Shown piece by piece: positions 12,402 to 24,966 of a stretch of 64,000 nt of DNA. The notes under the pieces were generated by a model. It did not search any database. It was given only the letters and a program-made list of their open reading frames with translations, and was not told where the DNA came from. Made by a program: the position numbers and the translations under genes. Numbering within the stretch: position 1 is the stretch's first letter; each line of letters opens with the position of its first letter. Origin of the DNA: Drechslerella dactyloides (Eukaryota > Ascomycota > Orbiliomycetes > Orbiliales > Orbiliaceae). The stretch is taken from contig JAGTWJ010000006.1 in NCBI GenBank assembly GCA_020064725.1, forward strand, positions 558,001 to 622,000, written 5' to 3'.

Positions 12402-13440
12402 TGCGAAAAAAAGTACCGCTCACGCCGAGGTGAGGCTTAATAACGTAATGTTCCGCAAAATATAAGGGAGAGAAGATGTGGACGGGCTAAGGCGGCCGGG
12501 TCGGTAAAGGTGGGCTGGTGATGAGGTGGAGGTTAGACAAATGTGGTTGGGATTTTTGGGACAGATGTGTTTGTGGGTGTGTGGGTTTGTGGGCTGCTCA
12601 CAAACTAAACTTTTCCACAGGCTAAAATTGTCCTATGCGGCAACACAAAGTTACAACCCCAGGACGAGAGAAGTCGTCACCAACTCAAAGCAAATCCGAA
12701 AAAGTGTAATCACTTGCCGGACCTATAACGGGCTGGGGGGCAAGAGCGCCTCTGCGACCATTGCGTCATATTATTCTAAAGTCGGTATATAACTGGGATA
12801 TGGAAGACAAAAGCTCGATGGTTACTGAGCATATACATCCACGATCATAGCAAAATGGCTTGCATTGTTTCAATGCACTCGCCTCATGGTCAACGCAAAT
12901 TCATTCGCCAGGGCTCGGAAGAAATGGAGCTTGTAACCTCGCTGTGGTGCACTTCTGGTGAAAACGGTGCTGCATAAAGTAGTAAGCAAGCAAAAAAGAA
13001 AGAGAAAGAAAAAAACGATGAGACTGGAAGATACTCGATTGACACACGGTCCACGTAATGATAGCGATATTAAAGAATTCATGTTGATCAAAACTGAAAA
13101 CATAAGGCAGTGTAAAGAGGATTACAGTCAGGGCAAAAACAACGAAAGAATAACATCAAAGAGAACAGGGGAAAGGATTCCCGATAAGCACAAAACACGG
13201 TCCCCCTCCTTTTCAAGAATCCATCTCCAGAAGCAAAGGTGGGCGGGTCGTAGAAATAGAGGAGAAGATAAAGCAGAGAAACGGAAAGCGAGAAAGCGAC
13301 ATAACCTTGGCCCTCGTAACAACGGAAAAGTAGGCGGGTTATGCGTAGGGGAATCTAGCGCTCTGTTCGAACATGAGAATGATTTGGAGCATGACACAAA
13401 ATACAGAGTTGCGCGCAGCCAAAAGCAGGCGCAGTCCACT
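12402..13440. other. Intergenic region between the Stm1-like and pal1 genes
   Basis: About 1.04 kb between the start of the Stm1-like gene and the end of pal1. Frames on both strands are low-complexity (Lys/Arg-rich on plus, Phe/Leu-rich on minus) and have no recognisable domain. No gene is supported. Confidence 0.5.
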
Positions 13441-15587
13441 TCATGAGGCATCTCTTCTCTTCCCCTTTGAGATGCTCTTGACCCTCTTCAAGATGCCATT
13501 GTTGCCAGATTGGTCGACCGTCCCAGGATTGCTGCTCGCGTAGATCTTATTATCAGACGTGGTTCTCCCTAACCCCGGATGGGAAGGCGCTCGATCCCTG
13601 TTCGTACGCCTTTCATCTTCTGCAATTTGGATACTTTCTCCCTTCTTGTCCCACGCTGAATCATAGTCATCGTCTCGAGCCTGTGAAACAGTCGCTTTTG
13701 TAGACCGATTGACAGGCGGTGGACCTCGAGGCGGAGATGTTGGTGTAAATGGTCTTTCTGGGTACCCGTCGTTTGTAGGAGAATTCGATTTCGTTGGCTT
13801 ATGGCGTCTGTCGAATCCGGGGGCGACCTTGTCTATTGCATCACCGGAGGTTGGTTTCTGGGATCCGATACCGCGGAATTTCTGAGCTAGTGATTTTTTT
13901 CGCTGCAGTCCGCCGCTGTCCTTATAGCCTGTTGATGTAGTTGGTCGCATAATATCTTCCTCTGCCTGTGCTTTCTCAATGGCTTTCTTGGTCGCTGGTG
14001 TGCCTTCCAAGAAAGTCGAGGTACCAAGTCCTAGAGACTCATCACCGTGTATCATTGGGCGATTGATTGGGTCAAATGATTGTGTCCGCTTCGAGCTCGG
14101 CCTTGTAGCGTCGTAAACATCATCGGCAGCGGATCCTCTTCTCCCCGCAGCAAAATCCAGGTAGGCTTCCGGATCCCTGTTCCCAAACAAATGGCTATGG
14201 TCGTTGGTCTTGATGTCGAAATCAAATCCACCAAGAACATTGTTTTTAGAGCCTTCTGGGAAGGCTTGCATAGGCGCTCGGTTTTTGTTCTTGTTCCGGT
14301 GTGGATTGCAGGCATCAAAGGGACCGTCGTGGTGGAACACTATAATGAAACAGTCAGAAGCAAACAAAAAATGATGGAGTTTTGGATCGGGAACTGACAG
14401 CCACCGCCATAAATGCCTGTAACATCAAGCTTGTCGATAATGTCGAGGGGAGCGCCGGCTCTCTTCCTTCGATCAGATGATTTTTTGGATTTCTCGTCCT
14501 TGTTCTTTTCATCGCCCTCGCGCTTGCTCTTCTCTTTTCGTCTCTCTCTTTCTCGTTCCCGTTCTCTATCTATGACGTCCATGGCGGATGATTCCGAGTT
14601 GCTTCGTTGTCTGCCGGATCCAACTTTTCCTTCCTCTTTTCGCTTCTGTGGTGGATTACCTTTGCTTGAGACCGGCTTTGAGGACGACTCTACCGAACCC
14701 TTGTGAGAGTGAAATGGTGGCGGGGGAGGGCCACGGCTCGGTCGGGGAGGCCCGTTTGTCGACCGTTGTTGAGGCCCGCGGGATTTGTTCTCGGGATTTA
14801 CACCAGGGCTCGGCCGGCGTGGTGGTGGCGGTTTTTCCGTGTCTTCGATTGAAAGGTTTATCTAGATGGACAAAGTGTGAAGACAGCAGTCAGAGCCAGC
14901 TCGCAATAAGAATCATTTCTGTTGTCATGCTTCTTCTTCTTCTTCTTCTTCTTCTTCTTCTTCTTCTTCTTCTTCTTCTTCCGTCTTTCTCTTTTTCAAT
15001 TGATTTATCCAGTCGCGACAACAAAGGGAGGTCTCCTATATCCGCATGGACACATACCAGTAAATTCTCTGTCTCCGTGGTAGGGGCCTGCTGCTGCGAC
15101 GGAAGGGGCGCTGCTGCCGCAGAGCGACCGTCCCCTTCGGAGCCGAATATGTCATGATCGTCGTCGGCAAAGACGTCTAGAAACGGATTTTTCGATTGGC
15201 GGATCGATGGAGAAGGTAGATCTGGCGATGAGGCAGACACTCGGTTTCGGAATGGGTTATTTGAAGCAAAGGGGTTGGTCGGAGCAAAAGCCGGAGACGG
15301 TCTCCGATCTAGGCAGACGGCTCGATAGAATTATGTTAGAACTGGTGATCTCAAGGAAGCGTCCATTGCCCGTAGCTCTCCTATGTCGGGAGTTATTTGG
15401 TTCTTGGTTCTGTATCTTGTGCCTCCCTTGCCCTGCTTCTGACCGCGCCTTCCATTGGGCGACGCTGCAGACGCAGGACCGGGCGCGAGGGAGTAGATAG
15501 CACCGCCGAAAGTTGTGTGTGCAGACTGGGCGGCGCGGGGGAGACGGGAAGGAATATCGCACCTATTGGAGGCTGAGCGATTGACAT
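13441..15587 (-). CDS. pal1: Pal1 family cell-morphology protein
   Basis: Pal1 proteins sit at the cell cortex and endocytic sites and help keep cylindrical shape in yeasts and hyphae. The model starts at 15587 (MSIAQPPI). An intron of about 240 nt leads to PSPAFAPTNPFASNNPFRN, then SASSPDLPSPS and NPFLDVFADDDHDIFGSE, the family's NPF-rich N-terminus. An intron containing a (CTT)17 tract precedes NLSIEDTEKPPPPRRPSP. A basic/charged helix (DRERERERERRKEKSKRE) leads to the core KLDVTGIYG|VFHHDGPFDACNPHRNKNKN, joined across an intron at about 14340–14410. The C-terminal exon holds RAPMQAFP and a long disordered tail, ending at TGA 13441–13443. The FHHDGPFDACNPHRN signature is diagnostic. The first exon and its intron are the least certain part. 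Confidence 0.88.
14930..14981. repeat. (CTT)17 microsatellite in a pal1 intron
   Basis: An unbroken run of CTT triplets on the plus strand (GAA on the transcribed pal1 strand) lies inside the intron between TTETENLL and INLSIEDTEKP. If retained it would encode a long arginine run. Such tracts commonly vary in length between isolates. Confidence 0.9.
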
Positions 15588-15916
15588 GTTATCGTGACGA
15601 ATGATACTGGAACGCGTGAAACGAAGGGTGGTCGGAGGCGTGAGCGAAGGGAGGCAGACGCAAAAAGGAGCGTGAATTCAGCTTCTGCTATCGATGTCCC
15701 GGTCCGCGCCCGTGTCGGTGTTCGTGTTCGCGTTCGGTAGGAGAGATGAAGGGTCTGGTTTCGAGGCCAACGAGGGTGTGTTTGATCGCGGCTAGACGAG
15801 AGATAAGTAGGACGGCTGGTTGGTCGGCTAGACGAGCGGTGACGGCGACTATTCTTCGTCAGGTCAGAATGATCGGGCCGGAGCAGTGCAGCGGATTGGC
15901 AATAATTAAAACAAGC

Positions 15917-15953
<37 letters not shown>

Positions 15954-18091
15954 CCAGTCGAGGACCGATTTGCCTCGCGCTCGCTGGAAATCAAACAGAT
16001 CTGTTTGCGGAGATGGGAGAACGAAGAGAAAGTTTCCGAGGGCAATGCAAAATCGAGCGGGAATGCGGGATGGGGAAGGACGGGCGCGTACGATTGTAGA
16101 AAATGGAGCTGGTTTGCCGGATATGAGGTAGGGAGGCCCGCCGGCTTGGTAGTTTTTTCTTTCTTTTCTCCTAGGCCGATGGAAGCGCAAGGCGATAGAC
16201 TCGGGAATGGCAGTTGTATAACCAGGAGTTATATAAGTCCCGGAAATGCACCTGGAGACCCGGCCAGCGAGGACTTACTGCTTGGGACCTGCTTGAACTT
16301 TTAGCTCCAGGGACTAAGGAGGCGGGCAGCACTTGGTAGAACCGGCGATGGGACGGGCGGCCAAGAGTACGCACGGCTACAGGGCAGTCGCATCTAGGTA
16401 AATCAGGACAGCGACGACAGCAATTGCGAAACAATACGATGGCGACGACGGCGACGGCAGCGATAGCGATTATCAGCAGCAGCAGCGAGGACCCAGTTAC
16501 GGGCCGCGGTGAGGCAAGACAGACACGAGAGACAGCAGAGCGAGTGAGGGAGCGAGGAGGCGAGAGGGAGGCGAGTGAAGCGCAACTGACTGGAAGGCAG
16601 GAAGGGATATAGCCCCCCAGAAAAAAGGGAGAGAGGAGGAGGAGGAGGAGGGAGGAGGAGGTGGGACAGGAGACCGGGGGGGTGGGACAGGAGTGCGAGA
16701 GCGAGAGGGAGTCCCTGTTCCTGCGATGGTTGGTTCCCGTTGACTTCACGCCCAGAACCGTCCGAAAAGGAGGCTCGCGCGCTGGATCGAAGCACCCGTC
16801 CCTGCCAGCACGCATGCAGTACGTATACACGGAGAAGCACTCGCCTGGTCAGACTCGCTGGTTCTGCGATCTCGATAAAAAAAAAGGTCCTCAGAAAGTC
16901 GGTCTTCAAGAACAAGCGGGGGCTGGTCAAGGCTCCCTCCCAAGTGCTTGCTTGCCCTCTGCAGGCGGGCGCAAGCTGCTCCCCAAGCTAGGTCAATCAC
17001 AACCATCGTCATCCAATTAAGCCTCACCATCATCCCCAATTAATCGCCCGCAGCGGTCACCACCGCCGCTATCGTCGTCACGATCGCCCCTTCCCCCCCA
17101 AATCCTTGTTTGTCCGGTTCAACAGACCACGTCCATCAAAAGTTGTTCGGTGTGTGTGTGTGTTATGCATGCAGCCGGTCAGGCAGGGCATGCAGCCGGG
17201 AATCACAAAACACCCATCACCCAGCCGATGCGAGGCCCTGGTACCTCGCAGACTCCTCAGACGGACAAACCGCTGCACGAGACGTGCATGCATTGAACCA
17301 AGTCCCTTGCTCCTGATACTCGAGCAGCACCCTGTGCGTTCTATAATAGAAGAAATCCACTCGAGTAATGCGGCTCCTTGTTGAGGTCACCATCTTGCAA
17401 AAACATGTCGCCCACTGCTGTTCAAAGCCTAAGAAGAGCGGACAAGATTGAAACGGCAAATCGATTCGGTTTTCTGGAACTTTATGCAACCACAAATCCG
17501 TGCATCGTTCTTGACATTGTTCACCAAGTATTCTATTGTTAGGTCATGTCAAGTCGCCACCGCAGCGGCGATGAATCAGGGGAGCCGCCTATACACAGCA
17601 TACAAAGGACGCCGGAGAGCCCTCCGTGCCCAAGCAATCAATAAGTAATCAAGTAATTAAATACTTACTTGGGTACATACGTCAGGTTGAGTATATACTT
17701 ATTTACGTACTCACGTAAGTATATAGCGTGCATGCACGTGTGCGATAAATGTACTGTACATGGCCAGGGTTCGAGCCGGATACAGCGTGTTGTAATATCA
17801 AGAACCAAAGCCGCCCTCTGTGGCTTGGCAGTCTCGACACCAGCAAAGCCTTTGTCGAAACTGGGGGCTTGGCGCCGTTGGAAGTTTGTGTTTTCCGGGA
17901 AGCTGGCCGGTTTCGATGTAGAACCATTAGATGATGCCGATAAATAGATATTGGCCAGGTGCTGGTGGTCTCGTATCCAGCCTGTTGGATGTTATGCCAG
18001 GCGCCGTTGAGATGTACCTCCATCATAGGAAACGCAACTGCACACATGACATCTCAAAGCACCAGGCGTTTCAGCAAGATGGATCACAATG
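15588..18091. promoter_or_regulatory. Long pal1 upstream region rich in triplet repeats
   Basis: About 2.5 kb with no supportable gene. It lies upstream of pal1 and downstream of are2. It is full of simple sequence: (CAG)10 at 15921–15950, CAGCAG and GGCGAC runs near 16440–16490, and a GGA/GAG purine run near 16630–16665. Frames here translate to low-complexity Ser, Cys or Arg runs. A long 5' leader and regulatory region for pal1 is the simplest reading. Palindromic TACCTAAGTA-like words occur near 17640–17720. Confidence 0.5.
15921..15950. repeat. (CAG)10 microsatellite
   Basis: Ten uninterrupted CAG triplets, preceded by further AGCAG units, upstream of pal1. No coding frame with a recognisable domain covers it. 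Confidence 0.9.
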
Positions 18092-20012
18092 TCACTGCGC
18101 CACCCGAGTCCGCAATTCGATGAGATAAGTAGATGAATATACCGAAGAACCGCCACCGGAGCGATAATCCAAAGCCTCAGAGCCCATTAGAAAAGCACGT
18201 ATAGAGCGCAATTCTAGAATATTTAAGACCATGTCAACATTGTCCTCGACCACAGCGTAAATTAGGTATATTCGACCCACCATACTCAATCCCAAGATCA
18301 TGCTGATCCAAAAAAAGCAGTTGAGCATCGTCCTCTGCCGGCTGAGCCAAGGAAGACTCTGGAGCATCACAATCGGTAGCTGAAGCATTTGGCAGAAGAA
18401 GCCGTAACCCCGGATCTTTTTCACCAGGCAGAACAAAACCAATTCGTGGAGTATGGACGATATCAAAAACGTGATAAACGTTGCTATTGTCCTCGACACA
18501 TGCTCACGAGATGCGCCGTACACGTGTCGTTTGAACCAATGATGAACGGGTATATTCCACTCCCGCGAAAATTCGAGCCAGTTGCACGAATTCCACCAAT
18601 CACTGTAGTAAATAGGGAGACCAGGAGGGCCTCATCAGAACTCCCCTCCGATTGATATTGCTTGGATGCTCTGGAAGCACGTACGAGTAAAATCGCCGAT
18701 CAGCGAAGCGTGTGATTTCAGCAAAAGCCCCAAGAACATACTCGAATATCACAAGGAAGACGAGCAGAAACGAAACCATGAAAGGAAAAAGAAGGAGGTT
18801 GATGCTCTCTCCGAGAACAAGCAAGGCATCGGATACCGTGTGTTGTTGCTGCAGCCGGGCGGAAGCATCTCTCATCTAGTCGCTCGATCAGCAGTAATCC
18901 TAGCCTTTCTCTGCGGGTCGGGGTACCTACCACTGGTGCGATAAATTCTTCTGAGGTAAGGGTGAGAAGAAACACACACCCAAAAACGGCGGCTGCTTTT
19001 TCAGCTACAATCCCCCATCGTACCTTGGGCGTGCGTGGATATTCGATTTCATAGCACAGCGTAGGACACAAAAGATAGTCAACATAGTTGGACCAGGTCA
19101 GATTTTTGGGGTACTGAGTCATTCCTGTGGGCGAGGTCAGTTCATATGCCAGCACTTCGCGAAGAGCAGTATCCGCTTTTGACTCCGTGCTGAGCGTGTT
19201 CTTATCTAGCTGGTGCAACTTCCTCTCGGTCTCGCAAAGATGTCCATTATAAAAGGCATACGAATGCATTTTCATCAGAAGGACAAGCGTGTGTAGAGTG
19301 AAGAAGACCTGGTGCGTCCTATAAGGAATCAATGTTAGATGAGTTGCGTAAACCTGATCATACGATTATTGCTTCGTGGGATTACATACCAAACCCAGCC
19401 ACGCGCAAAAGGCCAGAAAACCCACATCGCAAGCCAGACCAGTTGTAGAATATACTGGCAGACATACCCGCCATTACCCCAGCCCACATTGAAAGGCCGT
19501 TTCCTCCAATTCAGATGGAGAGGCAGTGTGAGCGAGGTGCTGGCGACCATGAGCAGATCAGATAGCGCAAGCACCTGCAAGTCTTCCGTGAAGAGCGAAA
19601 ATATCGACGTTCGAAAGACGCGACCAGTTTCCTTGACATTCCTTGCTCCCGTTGTCAACACCATGATGAAGAGCCCCACCCAGAAGAGCGTAAAAAAGCC
19701 TCGAAAGTCCCTGTGCTGCGACTGCGGGTCGAAATGGCTGACCCTTTCCTCGTAATTCACAGTAGGGAATAGCTTTCGACGCTTTTGTTTCTTCGCGTGG
19801 TGTATCGATTTCATGGATGGTGGCGCATCTTGCGGTAGCGGTGTAGAGCGACCACTAGAGAGGGCATCATCGTCCAACAAGACCGGTATATCCGGCTTGA
19901 GGTATGCTTTGGACTGCCGATATCGTAGGCCATCGTTTGCATCCGAATAAGCGTCGCTGTGGCTGACAGCAGTCGTCACCGTGGCATTCGTACTTCCGTT
20001 TGGGTATTCCAT
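18092..20012 (-). CDS. are2: Sterol O-acyltransferase (ACAT/Are2, MBOAT family)
   Basis: Endoplasmic-reticulum membrane enzyme that esterifies sterols (ergosterol) with acyl-CoA for storage in lipid droplets. The start at 20012 gives a disordered N-terminus (MEYPNGSTNATVTTAVSHSD) and then the first membrane segments (RDFRGFFTLFWVGLFIMVLT). Introns lie near 19335, 18900–18950 and 18605–18680. The third separates RRFYS from DWWNSCNWLEFSREWN, and splicing restores the family motif FYxDWWN. The MBOAT catalytic histidine is in SSILHELVLF (codon near 18446–18448). Other conserved blocks are KMHSYAFYNG, NLTWSNYVDYLLCPTLCYE and SDALLVLGESINLLLFPFM. The frame runs to TGA 18092–18094, about 45 residues past the expected IYLIY end, so the last part may be mis-modelled. 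Confidence 0.9.
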
Positions 20013-20733
20013 CGCATAATCTCAATATATCCTTGTGACTTTGACAGTTTCGATAGCTCTCTGAATCAGGTCGTGTATTGAGAAGGGATGGCCTTGACGA
20101 AGATGCTAGGTATGGCAAACCTTAGGTAAGAATGGAGCGGCGTTACAAGGATGTCAGGGCATCCGCACCTCAGATGTGACGAGTGAGATAGCCCGTTTAG
20201 TAGCCGCAGCATCCGAAAAGGCGAGGTAAAGGAGGTTACTGATCTGGAGGGGCTTGCAGCCGTAGTTACATGGAGCAGCTTACGGTGCCAACTTGACCTC
20301 TGGAGCCGAGAAGAGCACGTAGACAGGATACGACATATCGACGAGTATTGTGGATATCGAAACGCGTTAAATCAGAAGTTGAAATCGCAAACAGCTAACC
20401 TCTGGTCTTCGAAGAGAAAAGCTCGCTGCGTCCATGTTACCTAAGTACTTACTGAGTGGGAGCTTTGAAGCTTAATCGTGGTCAGCTAAAGAACACAGAG
20501 GTGACAAAACCCAGGAGGCAAACCTGCTACTACGTCATCCTTGCAGACTCCCTCGCCAAGACAGCTAACGACTGCGGTTACCCACCTGCCACCATCCGGT
20601 GTTCCCTAGCCCCACCACACTAACAACACGAGCTGCCGGCGACCTAGGCACCTAAGTACCTCTAGGTACCTACTTTCTATACACTTGACGCTGACCACAA
20701 TCCACCGGCCTACTCAATTGATCTCTCTCCGAG
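20013..20733. promoter_or_regulatory. Divergent promoter region are2 / DUF1295 gene
   Basis: 720 bases between two divergent starts. A cluster of CCTAAGTACCT and CTAGGTACC words lies at about 20646–20672, just upstream of the plus-strand gene, with a similar word near 20446. No gene is seen here. Confidence 0.5.
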
Positions 20734-22041
20734 ATGGCATCGCTCCCCATATTTCAACAGTTAAACGAGGTGCCGCAGTCACCCCCAGATATTTCCGGGT
20801 TAGTGCGAACAGCTGTTCATGGTTTACAACAAGTCATCAATGGAAGGGCAGAATTCTCAACATTCTACAAAGACACGGATCCCCTAGGGACTGCCTTGTT
20901 GGGCTCGCTGCTTCTATCTGCTATTGCTCTGGTATTATCGGAAGTCACCCGGAATTTCAGTCAAATCGATCGATTATGGAGTCTAATCCCCGCCGCCTAT
21001 GTACTCCATTACTCTTACTGGGCGCGTATCAACGGCCTGCCCTCCGACCGAGTAGACACCGTAGCCGTCGTCGTCGTGATCTGGAGTGTTCGGCTAACAT
21101 ATAACTATTGGAGAAAAGGCGGCTATCGGTGGTCTTCCGAGGATTACCGTTGGGAAGTTGTTCAGGGCGCCATTGGAAAGCCCGCATTCTTTGTCTTGAA
21201 CGTCACCTTTATCAGCTTCATTCAAAACTTCATTCTTCTCGCAATCACCAGCCCTGTCTATGTCTTTTTGATTTTGGCCAAAAATTTTCCAGAGAGTGGC
21301 TCGGAGAACATCGCGACAGTAGACACGGTGTTCTCTCGGGGGATGATGCTTGCGGTCATCCTCGAGTTCTTTGCTGATCAGCAACAATGGAGTAAGCTAC
21401 GGTCATGCATCCTTACATTACCCCCCATCATCGACAACTAACACCACGACCACGGTCAGACTTTCAGCAAGCTAAGGCTCACTATAAGAGCTCTGGGCGT
21501 GTCGCTCCAGGCTGGGATAAAGCCGAACTTGACCGCGGCTTCCTATACTCAGGCCTCTGGGCATTCTCTCGAGTAGGTTGACGAAACAATCTCTCGCAAA
21601 CACTGCGTCATTCTACAAAACAACTAAATGGATTCACCTGTGTTAGCATCCTAATTTCGCTGGTGAGCAATTGTTTTGGGTTCTTTTGTACCAATGGTCT
21701 GCATTCGGTAAGCAGAGAAACCTGCCTTGTGATGTTGCTCGACACAGTATAAGTCACCTTACTAAGTGTTACAGGCACCGATAGTGTGTACAACTGGACT
21801 GGCATAGGCGCCCTCTCCTATTTGTTACTGTTTCAGGTACACTCTACTCTCACCGCTAGTACAGCAATTTGATCTAACTATCGTTCTTCAGGGATCCACT
21901 TGGCTCACAGAGCGGATAACTGCAAATAAGTACGGCGATTATAAAATATATCAGAAGAACGTTAGCATGTTTTTACCCAGGATTGTAACTATAAAAGAAG
22001 GCGGGTTTTACTTCCCAGATGGGGGCGTCAAAGAAGATTGA
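20734..22041 (+). CDS. DUF1295 family membrane protein (steroid-reductase-like)
   Basis: Integral membrane protein of the DUF1295 family, which is related to 3-oxo-5-alpha-steroid 4-dehydrogenases; its substrate is unknown. The start at 20734 gives MASLPIFQQLNEVPQS. Five exons join as follows: ADQQQW|NFQQAKAHYKSSGRVAPGW; GLWAFSR|HPNFAGEQLFWVLLYQWS; SAFG|TDSVYNWTGIGAL; LLLFQ|GSTWLTERITANKYGDYK. The stop is TGA 22039–22041. Family marks include the segment QIDRLWSLIPAAYVLHY, VIWSVRLTYNYWRKGGY and the C-terminal STxxTExxTxxKYxxYxxYQ-type motif. It has about six to seven hydrophobic segments. Introns use GTAAGC, GTAGGT, GTAAGC and GTACAC donors. Confidence 0.87.
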
Positions 22042-22265
22042 GAATTTATTCTACGGTATGCCAAATTAATATTTATGTACAGGCGGCGAGCACTCCTGCG
22101 TTAATAATGTACACTATCAAGATAGGCTCTACCCTCTTGATCGAAGCGGATATGTGAATGACATATATACATATTTATGAGGACGAGATATTTCACAATC
22201 ACTCACGTGATACTTACAGAGATTGGTGGAAAGTTTCTGCTCTCCGAGCTCTGGTGTATGGCACA

Positions 22266-24966
22266 CTAGGTTGAGAGAGGGCGCGGTTCTGGTACTGGGG
22301 GCATTTCAGAAGCTGGAGGCGGTGGTGCGCTCATTTCTTTCCCTTGGAAATACTTCTCAAACTGTTTGTCTCGTTCCTCGAATGGCCTCTTGCCCAGGAG
22401 ACGAATCATATCGTCACGACCAAGTACTTCCTGTATACACGAATTGTTAGGCTGATGATACACACGCCAGACTAAAGCCCGTGATCCACTGACCTTTGAT
22501 AATAACTCTTCGGCAACCAGACCGATCTCTCGTTTCTTCTCGATAAGAAGAGCGCGACATTGCTCATACGCCTGATCAACAAGTCGTCGGACCTCCGAGT
22601 CAATCTTCCGAGCTGTCTCTTCGGAAAATGGTTTGTGTAGCTGGTTCGGGTCTTCCTCGAAATATAGATAACCAACGTCCTTCGACATTCCCCATTTCGT
22701 TACCATTGCGGTCGCCATCCTCGTAACTTTGTTAAAATCGTCACTTGCACCACTTGTAACGGTGTCGAAATGGAGTTCTTCAGATACACGACCGCCCAGT
22801 GTCATAGCCATGCGATCCATCAACTGAGAGACATTCATGAGGTACTACAACCGATTGTTAGCATCGTGGTTTCTCGGATCACAGAGCTCCTACAGCGATA
22901 GCATTATGCGCCACTTACTGAATCACCCGGAGGGAGATATTGAGCGTAACCCAAAGCCCCTTGGCCTCGAGGTATAATAGATACCTTCAATAGTGGATCG
23001 GCATGTTCCATATACCATCCACAAACCGCATGTCCTGCCTGAGATGATAGATTAGGATAATTCAACAGAGGGTCATGACGTTATAATATCCGAGGAACGA
23101 AAATATAGACGTACTTCGTGATATGCTACCGTTCTCTTTTCGTCTGGCGATAAAACGAGAGACTTTTTCTCCAAACCACCAATCACCCGTTCAATGGCTT
23201 GCTCAAAGTGGGTCAAGGCCACAGAGTCTGCAACCTTCCTAGCAGCTGCTAATCGATGAGTGTCCGTCAATTTTTTTGGACGACAAGTGCGTGTCGTGCT
23301 TACCTATCAGAGCGGCTTCGTTTACACAATTCGCGATGTCCGCGCCTGAAAAGCCTGGCGTCAAAGCAGACAGCTTTCCAGCAAGCTCGTCCAGATTCTC
23401 CAAAGTAACGATCCGTTTGAGGTGGACCAAAAAAATTTGTTTCCTTCCTTCCATAGTCGGTCGATCTATGGCAATATGTCGATCAAATCTGCCTGGACGC
23501 ATCAAGGCCTTGTCTAGGACATCAGGTCTGTTCGTTCCAGCAAGTACGACCACCTGCTCCGACGTATTGAACCCATCCATCTCCGTTAAAAGTTGATTTA
23601 GGGTGCTCTCTCTTTCGTCATTGCCGCCCCCAAAATTAGATTTGGCCCTTGATTTGCCAATGGCATCTATTTCATCAACGAAGATGATACAGGGCGCATT
23701 CTTCCTTGCCTTCGCAAACAAGTCTCGGACGCGTGAGGGCCCCACTCCCACGAACATTTCAACAAATTCCGAGCCACTGACACTGAAGAAAGGCACTTGT
23801 GCTTCCCCTGCCGTTGCTTTCGCGAGCAGCGTCTTCCCGGTGCCTGGCGGGCCAGAGAGAATCGCGCCGCGGGGAATCTTTGCTCCCAACTTTTTGTAGA
23901 CTCCAGGCTCTTGCAAGAACTTTACAAATTCCATGATCTCCTCCTTCGCTTCGTCCATGCCTGCGACATCTTTGAACTTTGTTTTGATATCTGTTTCGTG
24001 GTTGAAGAGTTTAGCTCTACTCTTTCCGATGCCGAAGATACCGCTCTGCGAGCCGCCACTAGAAGCTCGTCGGGAGAACCAAAATATAGAACCAAGTAGG
24101 AATAGAGTAGGACCGAACGACAAAAACGTCCCCAACCATGATATTTCGTCGGTATACGCAACTGGGATGCGCTCAGAGCTTGGGATGCCGAGTTCTCGCT
24201 GTGCATCGTCCAGTCTCTTCTCAAAGGCTTCTATCGAGCCAATACTAAAATAATATACCAGACCACCACCTGCAGCATTCGAATCGGGATACACTCGTGA
24301 GGTGGCTTCTTTGTGCAAGCTGACCTTGACTCTCTGGCGGTTAACGACAGTCAGCTTTTCGACGAGGCCTTTATCGAAGAAAGTTGTGCGAAATTCCTGC
24401 CAGGTGATTTCTCTGCTATTTTCTCCGGGGAAAACGGTCCTGTAGAGAAGATATGATATGATAGCTGATGTTAGCAAAGAGGGCAGATCCATCTTGAAAT
24501 CCACTCTTTTCCCCCCTCCGCTACCACCAGGAAATCCTCCCATCCGAAAGCCATTGTTGTCCTCAGCACGATTTTGATCCCCATCCGAAGACGTTGAAGA
24601 CTTGGTCTTATGGGGCTCTGGTCTTCCTGCTTGTGTGTCTCGCGGTTGCTGCTGCCGCGATGGATTTTCATCACCAGTAAACCCCTCTTTTGTGCCCTGC
24701 GGCTGACTATCGGAGACTTGCTTCTTCTCTGATGACGGCTGGTCTTTGGGGTCCTTGGAGTGCTGTTCGTGTCTATTCTTCTCTTCGGGCCCACGAGGAG
24801 GACTGTTTGGTTGCGGATTTGACGAGCTGTATTCGCGGAAACCCCGCCAGCCATTTCCACGTAGGTTAGAAACTAGGTAGATGCGATGGTGGTCTTTGTG
24901 TAGGAGGTGCGAGGGAGCAAGTCGGATCCGGGCGGCATGGTTGAGTGTTCGTATCGACGGAAGCAT
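22266..24966 (-). CDS. yta12: Mitochondrial m-AAA protease subunit (Yta12/Afg3-like)
   Basis: ATP-dependent zinc metalloprotease of the inner mitochondrial membrane, FtsH family, with its active site facing the matrix. The start at 24966 gives a basic, Arg/His-rich presequence and then a hydrophilic linker. Membrane helices are at about residues 160–176 and 278–298, flanking an intermembrane-space domain. The AAA module has Walker A GPPGTGKT (about 372–379), Walker B IIFVDEIDAIG and the second region of homology with MRPGRFDR. An intron joins AALI to AAARKVADSV. The zinc site HEAGH is itself split: exon end YHE, intron GTACGT...CTCAG, exon start AGHAVCGWYMEHADPLL. The last exons give LMDRMAMTLGGRVSEE and VTSGASDDF, then EVLGRDDMIRLLGKRPF and a Pro-rich tail to TAG 22266–22268. 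Confidence 0.94.

Noticed and set aside
15563..16190. Minus-strand frames with Cys or Leu runs
   Set aside because: The runs are translations of (CAG)n. No domain or exon chain supports a gene.
17750..17800. B-box-like GGTTCGAGCC suggesting a tRNA
   Set aside because: The flanking bases do not form a T-arm stem, and no acceptor or anticodon arm fits.
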